Assembly: GCA_002320285.1 (NCBI GenBank)
Contig: DCKE01000027.1
Coordinates: forward strand, 267,264 to 331,263
Source: Flavobacteriaceae bacterium UBA1682
GTDB taxonomy: Bacteria; Bacteroidota; Bacteroidia; Flavobacteriales; Flavobacteriaceae
DNA length: 64,000 nt
Direction: 5' to 3'
Below are positions 44,813 to 54,151 of the stretch, in pieces. The notes under the pieces were generated by a model, which was given only the letters and a program-made list of their open reading frames with translations, made no database searches and had not been told where the DNA came from. Each line of letters opens with the position of its first letter. The stretch's first letter is position 1. The translations under genes were made by a program, and so were the position numbers.

Positions 44813-46018
44813 TTAGCCTACATTAGGGATTTTACCGAGCGCTATCAACACTTGTGTGCCCAAAATAATTAGCGATAGCAAAGCAATTCCAGAAAAATTG
44901 ATTTTCATACCTAGAGATATTTTTTCATTAGCTTGTTTTTTTGCTTTAATCAACATCCATACAGGTAAGATCAGTGACAATACAACCAAGGAAATAGAGG
45001 CGTAACTCAACGCGAGAATAAACCCTTCAGGGTAATACAAAGCAAAACCCAATGCAGGTAAAAAAGTCAAGGCTATGGCGGAATAAGGATTGTTGATCCA
45101 TTGGGTACTTTTACCTAAATCCTTAATATAATCATACAGTGCGAGCGCAACACCGAGAAACGAAGTAAGTATAGCTGCCGCTGCAAATACATTGACGGCA
45201 ATGTTGGTTACTCGAGCGTTGGATATTTCCCTAATTGCAAGTATTAAGCCTTCTAAACCAACGTTGGTTTGTAAGATCGACATAAAAACTCCATTGTCAA
45301 TACTTCCTAAAACCGATAATTCCCAAATTAAATAAATAACTAAAGGAATCAGACTCCCAACGATCATTACGAAACGCAATTGCTTGTAATCGCCTTTTAA
45401 ATAGTTAACCAAGCTCGGAATAACCACGTGAAATCCGAAAGAAGTAAAAATAACAGGTACAGCGGAAAAGATTAAGGCACGTTCAACGGGCAAAGTCATT
45501 AGATTTTCCATTTTTACAAACGGAAGTAATGCGATAATCACTATAAGTAAAAAAATCAACTTTATAGTGAAAATCCATTTGGTGGTGAAATCTACTAATT
45601 TGGTTCCTAAGGATACGATACCGCCAAATAAAAACGTAAATAACAAAGCCGATAAGGTCGGGGATAAATCGATTCCGAGCCACAGCTTTAGATTAGTACT
45701 GATAATGGCTCCGCCTCCTGTGATATAGGCTGAAATTAGAGCATACATCAAAGTAAGCATACTCAAGGCTGTGATAAAAGATCCGGTTTTACCTAAATAT
45801 TTCTGAGTGATGGTATTTAAACCGGCATCGTGAGGGTTGTATTTATATATTTTTACAAATAGCAAGGCGGTATAACACATCGCTAACCAGATTAAAAATA
45901 AAACGATACTGATACCACCAAAACCAATACCAGCTGATATGATCGGCATGGCAAGCATACCACCTCCGATGGCTGTTCCTGCTACGATTAAAATACTTCC
46001 AATAATTTTGCTACTCAC
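44813..46018 (-). CDS. Aromatic amino-acid permease (HAAAP family, TyrP/Mtr-like)
   Basis: The protein has 401 residues and about eleven transmembrane helices. The family signature is at the N-terminus: IGSILIVAGTAIGGGMLAMP, followed by GIGFGGIS. It is most like the proton-driven tyrosine/tryptophan importers of the inner membrane. The start codon is GTG (46016-46018); no in-frame ATG was found upstream. It is divergent from the Fur-family gene with 170 bases between them. Confidence 0.88.
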   Translation of the reverse strand: MSSKIIGSILIVAGTAIGGGMLAMPIISAGIGFGGISIVLFLIWLAMCYTALLFVKIYKYNPHDAGLNTITQKYLGKTGSFITALSMLTLMYALISAYITGGGAIISTNLKLWLGIDLSPTLSALLFTFLFGGIVSLGTKLVDFTTKWIFTIKLIFLLIVIIALLPFVKMENLMTLPVERALIFSAVPVIFTSFGFHVVIPSLVNYLKGDYKQLRFVMIVGSLIPLVIYLIWELSVLGSIDNGVFMSILQTNVGLEGLILAIREISNARVTNIAVNVFAAAAILTSFLGVALALYDYIKDLGKSTQWINNPYSAIALTFLPALGFALYYPEGFILALSYASISLVVLSLILPVWMLIKAKKQANEKISLGMKINFSGIALLSLIILGTQVLIALGKIPNVG

Positions 46019-46188
46019 GAGGATTAATTGTAATTTGATATGAATATTTAGCTTATAAAAAATAAAGGTACTTTTTTTAAATTAAGAATGTGGTGTAAGC
46101 TGATTTAAATGTCGAATTAATCAAGTAGTAGAGCCATGACAATTGTAAGCTTTCTTAGAGCATAATGATAAATTAAAATCAAAAGGGT

Positions 46189-46626
46189 ATGAATACGAGT
46201 AAATTACAGTTGGAGACAGCGTTGATATCGAAAAAAATTAATCCTACAGCTATGCGTATTTTAGTTTATGAATATCTAAAGACTCAAGCTGAGGCGGTGA
46301 CTTTGGGTGATATCGAAAATAGTTTTGAACAATCGGATCGCGTAACATTGTATAGGACTTTAAAAACATTTGAACAAAAGGGGTTGATTCACAAAATCAG
46401 TAGCGGTAGTGGTACACAATATGCTTTATGTGATGTGAATTGTTCAGAAGACAAACATCGGGATACTCATGTGCATTTTATATGTAGTCAATGTAAAAAA
46501 ACAATTTGTTTAACTCAGGTTCAGATTCCAAAGATTGTGATTCCTCCAGGCTTTCAATTTGATGAATACGAGGTTCTTGCCAAGGGGATCTGTGAAGTAT
46601 GTATGAAGAATTCTAAATCGATTTGA
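46189..46626 (+). CDS. Fur-family transcriptional regulator
   Basis: The protein has 145 residues. It has a winged-helix N-terminal domain (about 1-85, with SDRVTLYRTLKTFEQKGLIHKI) and a metal-binding dimerisation domain. The latter has HRDTHVHFICSQCKKT (His cluster plus CxxC) and a second CEVC near the C-terminus, so a structural Zn site of four Cys is complete. Whether it senses Fe, Zn or peroxide cannot be told from sequence alone. No metal-uptake gene is adjacent. Confidence 0.85.
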   Translation: MNTSKLQLETALISKKINPTAMRILVYEYLKTQAEAVTLGDIENSFEQSDRVTLYRTLKTFEQKGLIHKISSGSGTQYALCDVNCSEDKHRDTHVHFICSQCKKTICLTQVQIPKIVIPPGFQFDEYEVLAKGICEVCMKNSKSI

Positions 46627-46758
46627 CCTAGGACTATTTTGGATCTGCGTTTAAACGCATAAACAGCATAAAGTCCTCGGTCAGTATCAATACGAAATTG
46701 CTGTTGTGACACTGTTCTTTTGTTAAAGTCGCTATCTCATAGTAAGGAATTGCTGTAT

Positions 46759-47721
46759 TTATGGAATGATATGTTCAAGAATTTTTACTGCGTGAATCCG
46801 GGAGTTTTCGATAAACCATTCATGAGTGTCAAGACCACCACAAACCACGCCTGCCAAATACAGATGTTCGACATTGGTTTCCATAGTTTCAGGATTGTAA
46901 ACAGGGATTTTACGGTTATCATCGCTAAAGGAGATGCCGATACGTTCTAGGAAATCGATATTAGGACGATATCCTATCAATGCCAGTACAAAATCATTAG
47001 CTATAGTAACCGTTTCTTCAGTCGTTTCTATAGTAACTGTTGCCGGAGTTATTTCCCTCAGATGGCTGTTATAATATACTTGGATGGATCCCTCGGCAAT
47101 ACGGTTTTCTATATCTGGACGGACCCAGTATTTTACATGGCTGCCAATAGTCTGATCTCGGATAACTAGGGTTACCGATGCTCCTTTGCGATAGCATTCC
47201 AAAGCGGCATCTACCGACGAATTGCTTCCACCGACAACCACTACGTTTTGTTGTGCATAATAATGAGGATCCTTGTAATAATGGTTCACCTTAGGTAAAT
47301 CTTCTCCGGGTATGTTGAGTAAGTTCGGAATATCATAAAAACCCGTTGCCACAATAACATGATTTGCTTTATAGAAATTCTTATTGGTTTGTATATCAAA
47401 TTGTTTTCCAATTTTGGAGACGGTAAGTACCTCTTCAAAAAGGTTTACAACAACGGCTCTTGATTGAACAATACGTCTATAATATTCCAATGCTTCGTTG
47501 CGCTTGGGTCTGTTTTCCGTACTGGTAAAAGGTATTTGATCGAGCTCCAGTAATTCAGATGAAGAAAAAAACTGCATGTTGATCGGGTAGTTGTATAACG
47601 AATTGACCAAACAACCCTTTTCGAGAATTAGATATGTCTGGTTTTTTTTTCTGGCTTCAAGAGCACAAGCAATGCCTATGGGACCGGCTCCAATTATGAT
47701 GATATCGTATGGGGTTTGCAT
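46759..47721 (-). CDS. ypdA: YpdA-family FAD/NADPH oxidoreductase (putative bacillithiol disulfide reductase)
   Basis: The protein has 320 residues, with an FAD-binding GxGxxG at 11-16 (IIIGAGPIGIAC) and a second Rossmann motif around 160-175 (VVVVGGSNSSVDAALE) for NADPH. It lacks the CxxC of thioredoxin reductase. This arrangement and NYPINMQFFSSSELLEL match YpdA (Bdr), which reduces bacillithiol disulfide in Firmicutes; many Bacteroidota also make bacillithiol. It is a single gene. Confidence 0.85.
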   Translation of the reverse strand: MQTPYDIIIIGAGPIGIACALEARKKNQTYLILEKGCLVNSLYNYPINMQFFSSSELLELDQIPFTSTENRPKRNEALEYYRRIVQSRAVVVNLFEEVLTVSKIGKQFDIQTNKNFYKANHVIVATGFYDIPNLLNIPGEDLPKVNHYYKDPHYYAQQNVVVVGGSNSSVDAALECYRKGASVTLVIRDQTIGSHVKYWVRPDIENRIAEGSIQVYYNSHLREITPATVTIETTEETVTIANDFVLALIGYRPNIDFLERIGISFSDDNRKIPVYNPETMETNVEHLYLAGVVCGGLDTHEWFIENSRIHAVKILEHIIP

Positions 47722-48045
47722 AAATAGATTCTTGATTTAAAACCCTATAGAATCAAAAATCATTCCCATAATGCTCTGGAAGGAAATATTCATAAGCGGA
47801 TATCTCGGATTAATCCAGTAGAATTTATTGTATTTACCAGCTAAATTCCGAGATAAGGTTATATTTGTAAGCTTAACAATATTAATTATAGTGTAAAATC
47901 ACGCTATAAATTGAATTTGTTGTAAAAATAAATATGCTGAAACATGCTAGTGTTGAGGTATGTTATAAGGATAAAATAAATATAATGACTTAGATTGAAA
48001 AACAGCGTCTACTGTTTTTTGAGGTGTCTATAAAAACAAATTTAA
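47722..48045. other. 324-base divergent spacer upstream of brnQ
   Basis: Contains an inverted repeat TATCTCGGA (47801-47809) and TCCGAGATA (47847-47855), and 5 bases after it a -7-like TATATTTG (47860-47867) on the plus strand. No -33 TTG is at the expected distance. A further 180 bases of leader lead to brnQ with a weak ACAGC...GCTGT-like repeat absent. No ORF was seen. Confidence 0.4.
47860..47867 (+). promoter_or_regulatory. Candidate brnQ promoter -7 element (TATATTTG)
   Basis: A perfect TAnnTTTG on the plus strand, 178 bases before the brnQ ATG. The 9-bp inverted repeat just upstream (47801-47855) would overlap the -33 region and could be an operator. Confidence 0.4.
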
Positions 48046-49359
48046 ATGAGATCAAAAAGGATTATCGATTCCGTAACTATTGGATTTGCATTATTTGCTA
48101 TGTTTTTTGGTGCAGGGAATTTAATACTACCTCCGACATTGGGTTTAAACGCCGGTGAAAACTGGCTAGCTTCTATTTCTGGATTTAGTTTAACAGCAAT
48201 ATTGGCGCCCTTTTTGGGTATTCTAGCGGTTTTGTTTTCGGGGGAAACCTTTACGGATTTGGGTTCGCGAATCAATAAATACTTTGCCGTTATTTTGGCG
48301 ATAGTAATCATGTTGAGTATTGGGCCATTAGTAGCTATTCCGCGTACTGCTGCAACTACATTCGAAGTAGGGGTTGTGGCTCTGGCGCCAAATTTTAGTC
48401 CGATTATCTCTTCTATTATTTTCTTTTCCATAACACTAGTATTGTCTATATCCCCTTCCAAGGTGGTCGATATCATCGGTAAGTTTTTGACACCTTTGCT
48501 TCTGGTGTTACTAAGTATTTTAGTGGTAGTCGGAATATGGAATCCTTTGAGTACTGATCTAACATCGACTACATCCTCAGGCCAAGCATTTTTGGACGGA
48601 TTTAGAGAGGGTTATCAAACGATGGATGTGTTGGCGTCGGTTATTTTTGCCAGTATTATTATTTTGGCTGCAAAGGCAAAAGGGTATGTTTCTGCTAGTG
48701 AAAAAACGAAGATTACGATGGCTGCAGGGCTAATAGCGATGTTTTGTTTGTTGTTTATTTATGGGGGCTTAGTGTATTTGGGGGCAACCTCAGGATATGA
48801 CGCTACAGAAGATTACAGACGATCCGACTTGTTGTTATACATCTCTCAAAATGTTTTAGGACATAGTGGTACAGCAGCCTTGTCGTTGTGTATTGCTTTG
48901 GCCTGTTTGACAACAGCTATTGCACTAACTTGCGCTGTTGGGACATTCTTTAGCAGTTTAACCAAAGGAAAATTAAGTTATAAAGTTGTGGTATTGGCAA
49001 CTTGTATTTCATCTAGTATATTAGCAGTTAGGGGAGTGGATGAAATCATTGATTATGCATTTACTTTCTTAGCGGTTGTCTACCCAATCACCTTAGCAAT
49101 GGTACTATACGTGGTTTTATTTGGGAAAATAATTTTTCGTAAGGCACCATTTATCGGGGCGGTTGGAGCGACTACTGTAATCGCATTGCTAGAGTTCTCA
49201 GAGCGTTTCGGCTTTCAGAAAGACAACATAGGTATTTTTAAATCTTGGATACCCTTACATCAATATGAATTAGCTTGGGTAGTGCCGTCGCTAATTTGTT
49301 TTGTAGTATTCTATTTGGCAGACTTGGTGCTGTTTCCTCAAAACTCTAAAACCGCATAA
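48046..49359 (+). CDS. brnQ: Branched-chain amino-acid transport system II carrier protein
   Basis: The protein has 437 residues and twelve predicted transmembrane helices, matching the LIVCS family of Na+- or H+-coupled importers for Leu, Ile and Val. The start segment GFALFAMFFGAGNLILPP is diagnostic. Other family blocks are FREGYQTMDVLASVIFA and LACLTTAIALTCAVG. It is convergent with the phosphodiesterase gene; a GC-rich hairpin separates them. Confidence 0.93.
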   Translation: MRSKRIIDSVTIGFALFAMFFGAGNLILPPTLGLNAGENWLASISGFSLTAILAPFLGILAVLFSGETFTDLGSRINKYFAVILAIVIMLSIGPLVAIPRTAATTFEVGVVALAPNFSPIISSIIFFSITLVLSISPSKVVDIIGKFLTPLLLVLLSILVVVGIWNPLSTDLTSTTSSGQAFLDGFREGYQTMDVLASVIFASIIILAAKAKGYVSASEKTKITMAAGLIAMFCLLFIYGGLVYLGATSGYDATEDYRRSDLLLYISQNVLGHSGTAALSLCIALACLTTAIALTCAVGTFFSSLTKGKLSYKVVVLATCISSSILAVRGVDEIIDYAFTFLAVVYPITLAMVLYVVLFGKIIFRKAPFIGAVGATTVIALLEFSERFGFQKDNIGIFKSWIPLHQYELAWVVPSLICFVVFYLADLVLFPQNSKTA

Positions 49360-49413
49360 AATGCAATTATAAGATTCTTTGTCTATGTGTCTTTAGGCAA
49401 TATTCTTGCATAA

Positions 49414-49433
49414 ACTCCCCTTAAAAGGGGAGT
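49414..49433. terminator. Hairpin between convergent brnQ and phosphodiesterase genes
   Basis: ACTCCCCTT (49414-49422) pairs with AAGGGGAGT (49425-49433) around a 2-base centre, so the effective loop includes the AT pairs. The T-run on either side is weak. It may stop transcripts from both genes. Confidence 0.55.
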
Positions 49434-49487
49434 GGATTTTGATTATTTAGGTTCCAATTATAAACCAATACCTATAATGATCTGTAC

Positions 49488-50429
49488 TTATAAAACCATT
49501 TTTTGACCTTGTACGGGAAAGATAAATTCGAGTTGCAACGGGTTGTTGTCACCCAGTTCCTTTTTGATCATTTCGATTTGATTGCCACCGGGTTTTAAAT
49601 GGGTGACGATCACCTTAAAGTTTTTCAAACCACCTTTCCCAGTGTGTTTTTCTAATTTCACAAGCTCTTCGACTAATAATTTAGGTGTTAGATGACCGTA
49701 TAGGGCGGTTTCTGGCTGGCTATTGGGAAATGATACCTCGATCATAATGGCTTTGAGTTTTTTTTCCTTGATCAATGGTGCAATACTTTCCCATAGTATG
49801 GCTAAGTTTTCGGAGTTCTCGATCCTGTCTGCACCGGTATCGCCCAAATATAATATGGCATCTTCCAGGCTGTTTTGAACCAAAACGGCTGCACTTTTAC
49901 TAAAACTACCGTGGCTCAATTCAAAACCTTGGATGCGCATCGAAGTGTTTTCAACCTGTTGAGATACTTTTTTTTCCAATCGGTGATAACTGTATTTGTT
50001 CAGTATAGGACTTTCCCCTTCATTGGCAAAGTTTGACCAAGCGGCATTGGTAAAATAATTGTTTTTTAAAACATCAATAACATAAGGGAACGCATAAATG
50101 TTTTTTTTGCTGTCTTCTGGTGAGTTGATAATCAAGCCCGATAAATGATCTAAATGGCCGTGAGATATAAAATAAGCTTTGATATAAGATCTTAAAACGA
50201 TCTCGTCAGTGACATCAAAAGTTTTTTTGGAAATGGCTACACGTATACCAGCGCGTATTGTACCAGCGTCCAGAGATAGGAATTCGTTTTTGTCTTTTTC
50301 GCCGATCAAATAAGCAGAGAGATTGCTTTCATCTCCACCGCCATAAACTCCCAACGGAATTAAGTCAAAAGATTGAGCCCAAAGTAGATTTTGAGAACAA
50401 AGTAGTAGCGTTAATATAACCTTTCGCAT
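49488..50429 (-). CDS. Secreted class II 3',5'-cyclic-nucleotide phosphodiesterase-like protein
   Basis: From ATG at 50429 it has 313 residues, with a signal peptide ending LLWAQ. It is a metallo-beta-lactamase fold with the PDEase_II pattern: HGHLDH (90-95), then a long insert, GHLTPKLLVEEL and VTHLKPGG. Known members (CpdP, yeast PDE1) hydrolyse cAMP and cGMP; a periplasmic form would act on external cyclic nucleotides. An in-frame TTG at 50444 precedes an 11-A tract that ends one base before the ATG. It lies 20 bases after the lipase gene, so the two probably form an operon. Confidence 0.83.
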   Translation of the reverse strand: MRKVILTLLLCSQNLLWAQSFDLIPLGVYGGGDESNLSAYLIGEKDKNEFLSLDAGTIRAGIRVAISKKTFDVTDEIVLRSYIKAYFISHGHLDHLSGLIINSPEDSKKNIYAFPYVIDVLKNNYFTNAAWSNFANEGESPILNKYSYHRLEKKVSQQVENTSMRIQGFELSHGSFSKSAAVLVQNSLEDAILYLGDTGADRIENSENLAILWESIAPLIKEKKLKAIMIEVSFPNSQPETALYGHLTPKLLVEELVKLEKHTGKGGLKNFKVIVTHLKPGGNQIEMIKKELGDNNPLQLEFIFPVQGQKMVL

Positions 50430-50449
50430 GTTTTTTTTTTTCAAAGTTA

Positions 50450-51571
50450 TTACAATTCACTCGATTCTGAATGCTGAGATACTTGTTTCTGTTTTAAATA
50501 CAATTGCTGAGCCAAATACAGATAAGCGCGATAGTCGTGATTGGTAAATGATTTTTCTGAATCCTGAGGGAATAATTTGTAGTAACCTTCATCGGGAATC
50601 AAGACGCGTATGGCTCCAGTTCGTACATAATTGTTGCTCGGAAAATACTGTGGTTCTTGCAATTCGGGGAGTTTCTTTTGAATTAGTTTGAAAACATTTT
50701 TACCCAACAGCTTCTCCATTTTTCGCTGGCTTTTTTTACTTGGTTTGTCGATCTGATTATAAAAATGCCTCAAAACCAATTTCTTAGCTAGTCCTTGTTG
50801 TGCAATCAATCCTTGAATAAGTGGAAAGGGATTTAGAGGGTTGAAGTCTTGGGTTGTTTGTATGGAGAAGGGCATCTCTGGAACCCAATCCAAGGGATTG
50901 ACAACGCTAAAAGCCCAGCCATCTTGGGTGGATTTCTCAAATTCATAAGCGTAAAATAAATTTCCGGGTTTTGGAGAAGCAGATGCATAGGTCTTAAATT
51001 GAATATTAGCAGCTAACTTTCCGATTGTTTGAAGGTGTCTTAATTCGGAGGTGATAAAAAAACTAATAGGACCACCTTGACTGTGTCCGGCGATATAGAA
51101 ATCACGGATTCCCTGTTTATAACAGGAATCGATTTGGGATGTAATATCCGGTAATAAAAATGCTGCACTAATCATCCACCCGGCGTGTACAGCGGCATTC
51201 GGATCTGCTGAAAGCTGATAGGGGAATTGGAGGTCCTTGGAAAGGGACAAGTTGCCAAAAGCGGGTATCATGGCCTCGTAAGTGTTAGAAAGCCAACTAA
51301 CAGAGGATTGAACAGAACCGCGAATCGTTATTGCGACCTGATTTTTATCGTTTTTCCACAACGACCACTGGTTGTCAAACCCGATTTCCTTAGATTGATA
51401 GGCGAGTTTGTATGATGGAGGTATGGCAATAGTATCGGCAGTTTTGGACTCATTCTTTTGAGCGAGTAAGGAAAGTAGATCTAAGTACTCCTTAGCATCA
51501 AAACCAGGATTTAAATGCTGCGCATGAATGAAATTAGCGCTCATCAGCAGTATAAAAAAATATTTTTTCAT
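50450..51571 (-). CDS. Secreted class 3 lipase family protein
   Basis: The protein has 373 residues, a signal peptide (1-17, ending FIHAQ) and an alpha/beta-hydrolase lipase 3 core. The nucleophile elbow is GHSQGG with Ser164. Asp228 (NPLDWVPEMPF) and His345 (FTNHDYRAYL) complete a plausible triad. It is the first gene of a two-gene unit with the phosphodiesterase. The substrate (lipid or other ester) is unknown. Confidence 0.83.
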   Translation of the reverse strand: MKKYFFILLMSANFIHAQHLNPGFDAKEYLDLLSLLAQKNESKTADTIAIPPSYKLAYQSKEIGFDNQWSLWKNDKNQVAITIRGSVQSSVSWLSNTYEAMIPAFGNLSLSKDLQFPYQLSADPNAAVHAGWMISAAFLLPDITSQIDSCYKQGIRDFYIAGHSQGGPISFFITSELRHLQTIGKLAANIQFKTYASASPKPGNLFYAYEFEKSTQDGWAFSVVNPLDWVPEMPFSIQTTQDFNPLNPFPLIQGLIAQQGLAKKLVLRHFYNQIDKPSKKSQRKMEKLLGKNVFKLIQKKLPELQEPQYFPSNNYVRTGAIRVLIPDEGYYKLFPQDSEKSFTNHDYRAYLYLAQQLYLKQKQVSQHSESSEL

Positions 51572-52410
51572 AGGTGAAACTTCATTAGATCAGATAAATA
51601 TATGACAAAAGGAGTGTTTTTCATGGTTATTAAAAAGAGATATGCGAATAGCCACAACTGTCTGCCTTTTTATACTAAAGTATGCATAATTATAGAGTAA
51701 TTTCTGCTACTATTACCAGTTGTATGTTGCTAAAAATGTCAAATTATCACAATTAAATAATTAAAAATCAGGTGTTTTGTGTTAAAAATATTGTAAAAAA
51801 CAAAAGTGTAAAAATATTTTTGTATATTTTGGGAGTTTTTACAGAAAAACTGTTTTATTTGTAGGATAAAATTTAGTATGGAACTTACGGAATTATAACT
51901 TTTACTCGAGATTTATAAAAGTTCCTCGCTAGCTGATTTTATGTAATAAAAGGGTTTAATTAAGTATTCGTTCCCCAAACTGTTTTTTTTTGTGGAAGTT
52001 ACATTTTAGATCTATTTATAAGATAAATGTTTTTAATTGAACTTCTTCGGCCTGATTTGAAATAGCCATTTTAATGTTTTTTTGTGCTGTTTTCTATTTT
52101 TTGATCGAAAAAAGCAAAAATAGATGTGACTTTTTGTGATTTAGGGGTCTAATAGAGAAGAATACCTATAAGATTTGTAATTGCTTTTTTCAAAAGACTG
52201 CTGTGAAAAATAATTGGTATATTTTTTGAATAATACATATAAGGGCGCGCAATTTTATCAATCGTATAGGTATTTTTAAAAAATTAGTTTGACTTTTTTG
52301 TTTCGAGGTAAATACAGTTTTACGTTGAATTTAAAGCATATAAAATTTATGGGTGTGAGGGCTCCGATTTTTATCAGGAGTTAGTGTATAACACAAATTG
52401 AGAATACAAA
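51572..52410. other. 839-base AT-rich region before the CI-like regulator
   Basis: No ORF longer than about 20 codons. On the plus strand there is a promoter-like pair at 51791-51822, almost 600 bases before the next gene, and an inverted repeat CTATTTTT/AAAAATAG near 52095-52126. The region could contain a non-coding RNA or a long leader. Nothing conserved was recognised. Confidence 0.4.
51791..51822 (+). promoter_or_regulatory. Candidate promoter (TTG-N21-TATTTTTG)
   Basis: TTG at 51791-51793 and TATTTTTG at 51815-51822 match the Bacteroidota consensus with a 21-base spacer. No gene starts near it, so it either drives an RNA of unknown nature or is a chance match in AT-rich DNA. Confidence 0.35.
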
Positions 52411-53052
52411 ATGCTAGATACAAATATTATTTTAAAAAGACTTAAATCGCTTTTGAATGTTAAAACTGACTTACAGTTATCTAAAATTTTAAAAGTAAAA
52501 CCCAATACTATTTCCTCTTGGAAAAAGAGAAACAGTATGCAATTTGAATCTGTTATTGATGTCTGTGAAGTTCATCATATAGATTTGAATGACTTGTTAT
52601 ATGGTGTGAATAAGTTAAGACCGCAATATAATACGGTAGAAGGGAAGGATAAAATGGGTGTTAGAATGATTACCTCGGATTTACAGTTTCAATACGTTCT
52701 CGAGGCTAAAAAAATTCTTCCGACCTTGTATTCTTACCATTTTCCGTTTTTGGATAACTGTGAGGTGGCATTCCAGGTGATTAGTGAGAATATGACTCCA
52801 ACGGTTCGCGTCAGTAGTTTTGTGATCTGTCAAAAGGCAAACATAGCCAACATGACGGAAGGGGGTATCTATGTCTTAGTCGATGACCACAAAGGAATAT
52901 TTGTACATCGCTTTAAAACGGTCCTCAATGTAGATGAGTTGTTATTCACCAATGATAATTCCTTCTTTAACGACAAGATCTATCGCAAAGATAGAATTGG
53001 CGAATTGTGGGAGGTAAAAGGAGCATTTTTAGCTCATTTGCCTTCCTTATAG
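52411..53052 (+). CDS. CI/LexA-like repressor with an S24-type domain lacking the catalytic Ser
   Basis: The protein has 213 residues. The N-terminal helix-turn-helix (about 1-65, with LQLSKILKVKPNTISSWKKRN) is of the Bac_CI_repr type. The C-terminal domain (about 115-205) has the layout of S24/LexA domains, but the signature GDSMxPT reads SENMTPT, with Asn at the Ser position, and the later Lys segment reads VHRF. It is therefore unlikely to cleave itself. No prophage genes are near, so it is probably a stand-alone regulator. Confidence 0.75.
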   Translation: MLDTNIILKRLKSLLNVKTDLQLSKILKVKPNTISSWKKRNSMQFESVIDVCEVHHIDLNDLLYGVNKLRPQYNTVEGKDKMGVRMITSDLQFQYVLEAKKILPTLYSYHFPFLDNCEVAFQVISENMTPTVRVSSFVICQKANIANMTEGGIYVLVDDHKGIFVHRFKTVLNVDELLFTNDNSFFNDKIYRKDRIGELWEVKGAFLAHLPSL

Positions 53053-53078
53053 AAATAGAAAATATCGAAATTGTTTTT

Positions 53079-53110
53079 AAGAGCTGAAATTCTAAACTTC
53101 AGCTTTTTTT
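53079..53110 (+). terminator. Terminator after the CI-like regulator
   Basis: AGCTGAA (53082-53088) pairs with TTCAGCT (53098-53104), followed by a run of T. It lies about 30 bases after the stop codon. Confidence 0.82.
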
Positions 53111-53273
53111 AGTATGTCTTTTTCCTTCCCTAGGATCTGTAGTTCACGTTTCATGTTGATTGAATCGTTTCCCATATTTGCATCGAATAAAAAATACTTT
53201 TGTGTATTTTTTAATAATAAGTTTTTTAAAACGGATAATTGATTAATTTCGGTTTTTGTAAAAATTTGTTAAA

Positions 53274-54080
53274 ATGAGATCTATTTTTATTATTTTATTA
53301 GGTGTATTAGGACTATTTTCGGCTAATGCACAATGTAGGGAAACGGTCTCGGGTGACTTTCAGATCAAGGAATTCAGTACTCCATGTCCCGTTTATAATT
53401 TTGCCTTTAATGGAGAAAAAACCAAGGACTGGATGTCGGCAAAAGGGCCTTTGGACATTGCGATGGTCGAAAACGAAATTCTGCCTATAAAAGAGGACTT
53501 AGAAAAATACCTTAAGGATTACGTCGGTGATGCTTTCTTCTCTAAAATGGAGTTTAAATCAGTTGATGTTAGTAATTACGACAGTATTGTGAAGTTTGAC
53601 GGACGTTATCCGCCTGTGGATATGTACGCTTGTAAAACCAAATATTTTTTTTATTATTATTACCTTCCAAAACCGGAAATTAGATACTGTATAGGAATTG
53701 CTTTAGATGACAATAAGCGAATTATCTCAGGCTTTAATTTTCCCGATGCAGCTAATTATCTGCCTGAAGATCCTATACTCGATTACTGTAAAGTAATGGA
53801 GATCGTCAAAGAGACTAGAACGAATATCGAACCCATAGAGTCGGTTTCCTTTGATTTTGATGTCGAGAAGCAGCAGTTTTTATGGTGGATTAAACAAAAG
53901 ATTGTCAACCCAAAAGAGGGAAGAAATGAACGCAATGAAATCAGCATTGAAGCTGCGGATTCCAAACAAGTAGTCTCTTATATGAAAGTGATTTTACTCG
54001 ATGCTAATGGTAATCCCGTTAAAAAGAAAGAAGAAGAAATAAAGAAAACCCCTTTAAAGAAACTTCGAGTTATACGGTAA
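53274..54080 (+). CDS. Secreted protein of unknown function
   Basis: I do not recognise the family. The protein has 268 residues with a signal peptide (1-19, ending SANAQ), so the mature form starts near Cys21 and is probably periplasmic or outer-membrane associated. Residues 35-180 contain several Cys and Tyr-rich segments (KYFFYYYYLPKPEIRYC). The last 30 residues are Lys/Glu-rich (KKKEEEIKKTPLKK). The gene stands alone between the CI-like regulator and the convergent usher-type gene. Confidence 0.6.
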   Translation: MRSIFIILLGVLGLFSANAQCRETVSGDFQIKEFSTPCPVYNFAFNGEKTKDWMSAKGPLDIAMVENEILPIKEDLEKYLKDYVGDAFFSKMEFKSVDVSNYDSIVKFDGRYPPVDMYACKTKYFFYYYYLPKPEIRYCIGIALDDNKRIISGFNFPDAANYLPEDPILDYCKVMEIVKETRTNIEPIESVSFDFDVEKQQFLWWIKQKIVNPKEGRNERNEISIEAADSKQVVSYMKVILLDANGNPVKKKEEEIKKTPLKKLRVIR

Positions 54081-54151
54081 ATTATTTTAATCGCAATTTC
54101 CAAGGCACTAACAAACGTGTGAATGAGTCTTGTAGTGTGCCAGATAAAAAT

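Noticed and set aside
48042..48476. A 144-residue minus-strand frame opposite the start of brnQ
   Set aside because: It lies entirely antisense to a well-supported permease gene and has the Lys/Ile/Asn-rich make-up of a shadow frame; no start signal or family was seen.
52411..53052. Prophage immunity region
   Set aside because: A CI-like repressor is present but no integrase, terminase, structural or att features occur nearby.
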